From the NCBI GenBank assembly GCA_016184045.1, contig JACPDM010000036.1:1-45373 (forward strand): a stretch of 45,373 bases of DNA. Reading direction: 5' to 3'. The notes beneath the pieces were generated by a model. That model worked only from the letters and a program-made list of their open reading frames with translations, had not been told where the DNA came from and did not search any database. The translations under genes were made by a program, and so were the position numbers. Below are positions 44,617-45,373 of this stretch, piece by piece (position 1 is the first letter of the stretch; each line of letters begins with the position of its first letter). Source of the DNA: Micavibrio aeruginosavorus (GTDB taxonomy: Bacteria > Pseudomonadota > Alphaproteobacteria > Micavibrionales > Micavibrionaceae).

Positions 44617-44617
44617 A

Positions 44618-45373
44618 TCACGGCGCTTTCCAGGGTTTGATCCGTGTCCTGATGCGTTTGCCCGGGTCGAGGGGGGCGGCGGCGGGATCCATGACGACGA
44701 GATCGTCCGGGCCGATGCCGCCGCGAATTTCGACGGCCTGCGCCGTTTTCGCGCCGGTCTCGACGGGGGTGGGAACGGGCTTTCCGTCCTTGACGATAAA
44801 AACCGACCCGTCGCGCAAGGCCCCTGCCGGGATGAGGAGGGCGTTTTTCTCCTCGCGCAGGATGATGTTGGTCTCCGCCGTCATGCCGATCATCAGAGGC
44901 GTGTCCGCCTCAAGGCCGATGCGCACGCGGTAGCTGCGCGACACCGGGTCGCCCTTGGGGGTGATGCTTTGCACCTTTCCGGGAAACACTTTTCCGGGGA
45001 AAGCGTCGGCGCGGATGGCGACGCTTTGCCCCAGCCGGACAAGGGCGATGTCTTCCTCATCCACTTCCGCCGCGACTCTCAAGCCGCTGCAGCACGACAT
45101 CCAGAAAACCGGCTGGTTCGCGGGGATAAGCTCGCCTACTTCCCCGTCGCGGCGAATGACGATCCCGTCTTCCGGCGCGACCAGCTTCATTTCGTCAAGA
45201 TTGGCCTTGGCCTGATCGACCCGCGCCTTCGCGGCGTCAAGGTTCGAGCGGGCCTGATCGAGGGATTGCTCGGAAACGGCATTCTTTTGCACAAGGGCGC
45301 TGCGGCGGGCGAATTCCTTTTCCGCCAGCGCGGCGACGGCCTCCATCTCGGCCAGCGCCTTTTGCAGCTCATC
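44618..45373 (-). CDS. Periplasmic adaptor (HlyD/MacA/DevB family), N-terminus beyond the window
   Basis: The reading frame is open to the last base, so the start lies outside. The visible ~251 residues begin in an alpha-hairpin coiled coil ('EKEFARRSALVQKNAVSEQSLDQARSNLDAAKARVDQAKANL'). The second half of the lipoyl domain ('LVAPEDGIVIRRDGEVGELIPANQPVF'), a beta-barrel domain and a membrane-proximal domain ending in a basic tail follow. It would bridge the inner-membrane permease to an outer-membrane channel. It is followed after one base by the permease gene. Confidence 0.9.
   Translation of the reverse strand, partial: DELQKALAEMEAVAALAEKEFARRSALVQKNAVSEQSLDQARSNLDAAKARVDQAKANLDEMKLVAPEDGIVIRRDGEVGELIPANQPVFWMSCCSGLRVAAEVDEEDIALVRLGQSVAIRADAFPGKVFPGKVQSITPKGDPVSRSYRVRIGLEADTPLMIGMTAETNIILREEKNALLIPAGALRDGSVFIVKDGKPVPTPVETGAKTAQAVEIRGGIGPDDLVVMDPAAAPLDPGKRIRTRIKPWKAP

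Noticed and set aside
44955-45010. Short near-duplicate encoding 'FPGKVFPGKV' in the adaptor gene
   Set aside because: A two-unit similarity inside a beta-strand region of the adaptor; the frame is intact and similar short repeats occur by chance.
1-45373. tRNA or rRNA genes, CRISPR arrays, insertion sequences or prophage genes
   Set aside because: No T-loop-like tRNA patterns in plausible context, no regularly spaced repeats, and no transposase, integrase or phage structural proteins were found on either strand.

Overview
The window reads as a chromosomal stretch of an alphaproteobacterium with a GC content of roughly 55-60% by eye. The gene order supports this: radA-cvpA-purF-SDR, a YfgM-like gene with bamB and der, and ribF-ileS-lspA-DUF3035 with paired M16 peptidases are all typical alphaproteobacterial neighbourhoods. 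There is no rRNA, tRNA, phage, IS element or CRISPR array. The first and last genes run off the window.

Layout. 1-3.5 kb: the 3' part of a large cell-envelope protein (barrel-like strands, two beta-sandwich repeats, SPOR-like C-terminus), then an OmpR-type response regulator and a QseC-like sensor kinase broken by a frameshift. 3.6-8.8 kb: a DEAD-box RNA helicase with a long basic tail, a small membrane-anchored protein, a periplasmic glutathione peroxidase and typA. 8.9-14.6 kb: an aromatic amino acid neighbourhood with phenylalanine hydroxylase and chorismate mutase on back-to-back promoters, rsmB, a nucleoside hydrolase, and a tryptophan-attenuated operon. 14.7-23.3 kb: a secreted HExxH protein, rpe, a heparinase-like protein, radA, cvpA, purF and an SDR. 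23.3-26.8 kb (minus): der, bamB, yfgM-like. 26.9-30.1 kb: small unknown genes, a CRP-family regulator with a perfect TGTGA-N6-TCACA site, and a pentapeptide-repeat protein. 30.2-34.4 kb (minus): pgi and an M16 peptidase pair, the second with an out-of-frame internal deletion. 34.5-45.4 kb: an unknown plus-strand gene, then a long minus-strand run of a DUF3035 lipoprotein, lspA, clpS, ileS, ribF, an AI-2E family permease, nagB and a MacAB/Lol-like ABC exporter.

The most interesting system is at 12.48-14.63 kb. A promoter places transcription start at, or next to, the ATG of a 25-residue leader peptide with tandem Trp codons. It is followed by mutually exclusive hairpins and a GAAA-loop terminator with a U6 tract: a complete trp attenuator of the leaderless rhizobial kind. 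It does not precede trpE. It precedes a HisC-like PLP enzyme whose usual Asp-Glu-Ala-Tyr motif reads Ser-Glu-Ala-Asn, followed by a translationally coupled gene that I do not recognise and that carries an apparent frameshift. I infer a pathway sensing tRNA-Trp charging with unusual PLP chemistry.

Other themes are apparently leaderless promoters (12521, 26909, 28100) and three broken genes, which could be real decay or sequence error.
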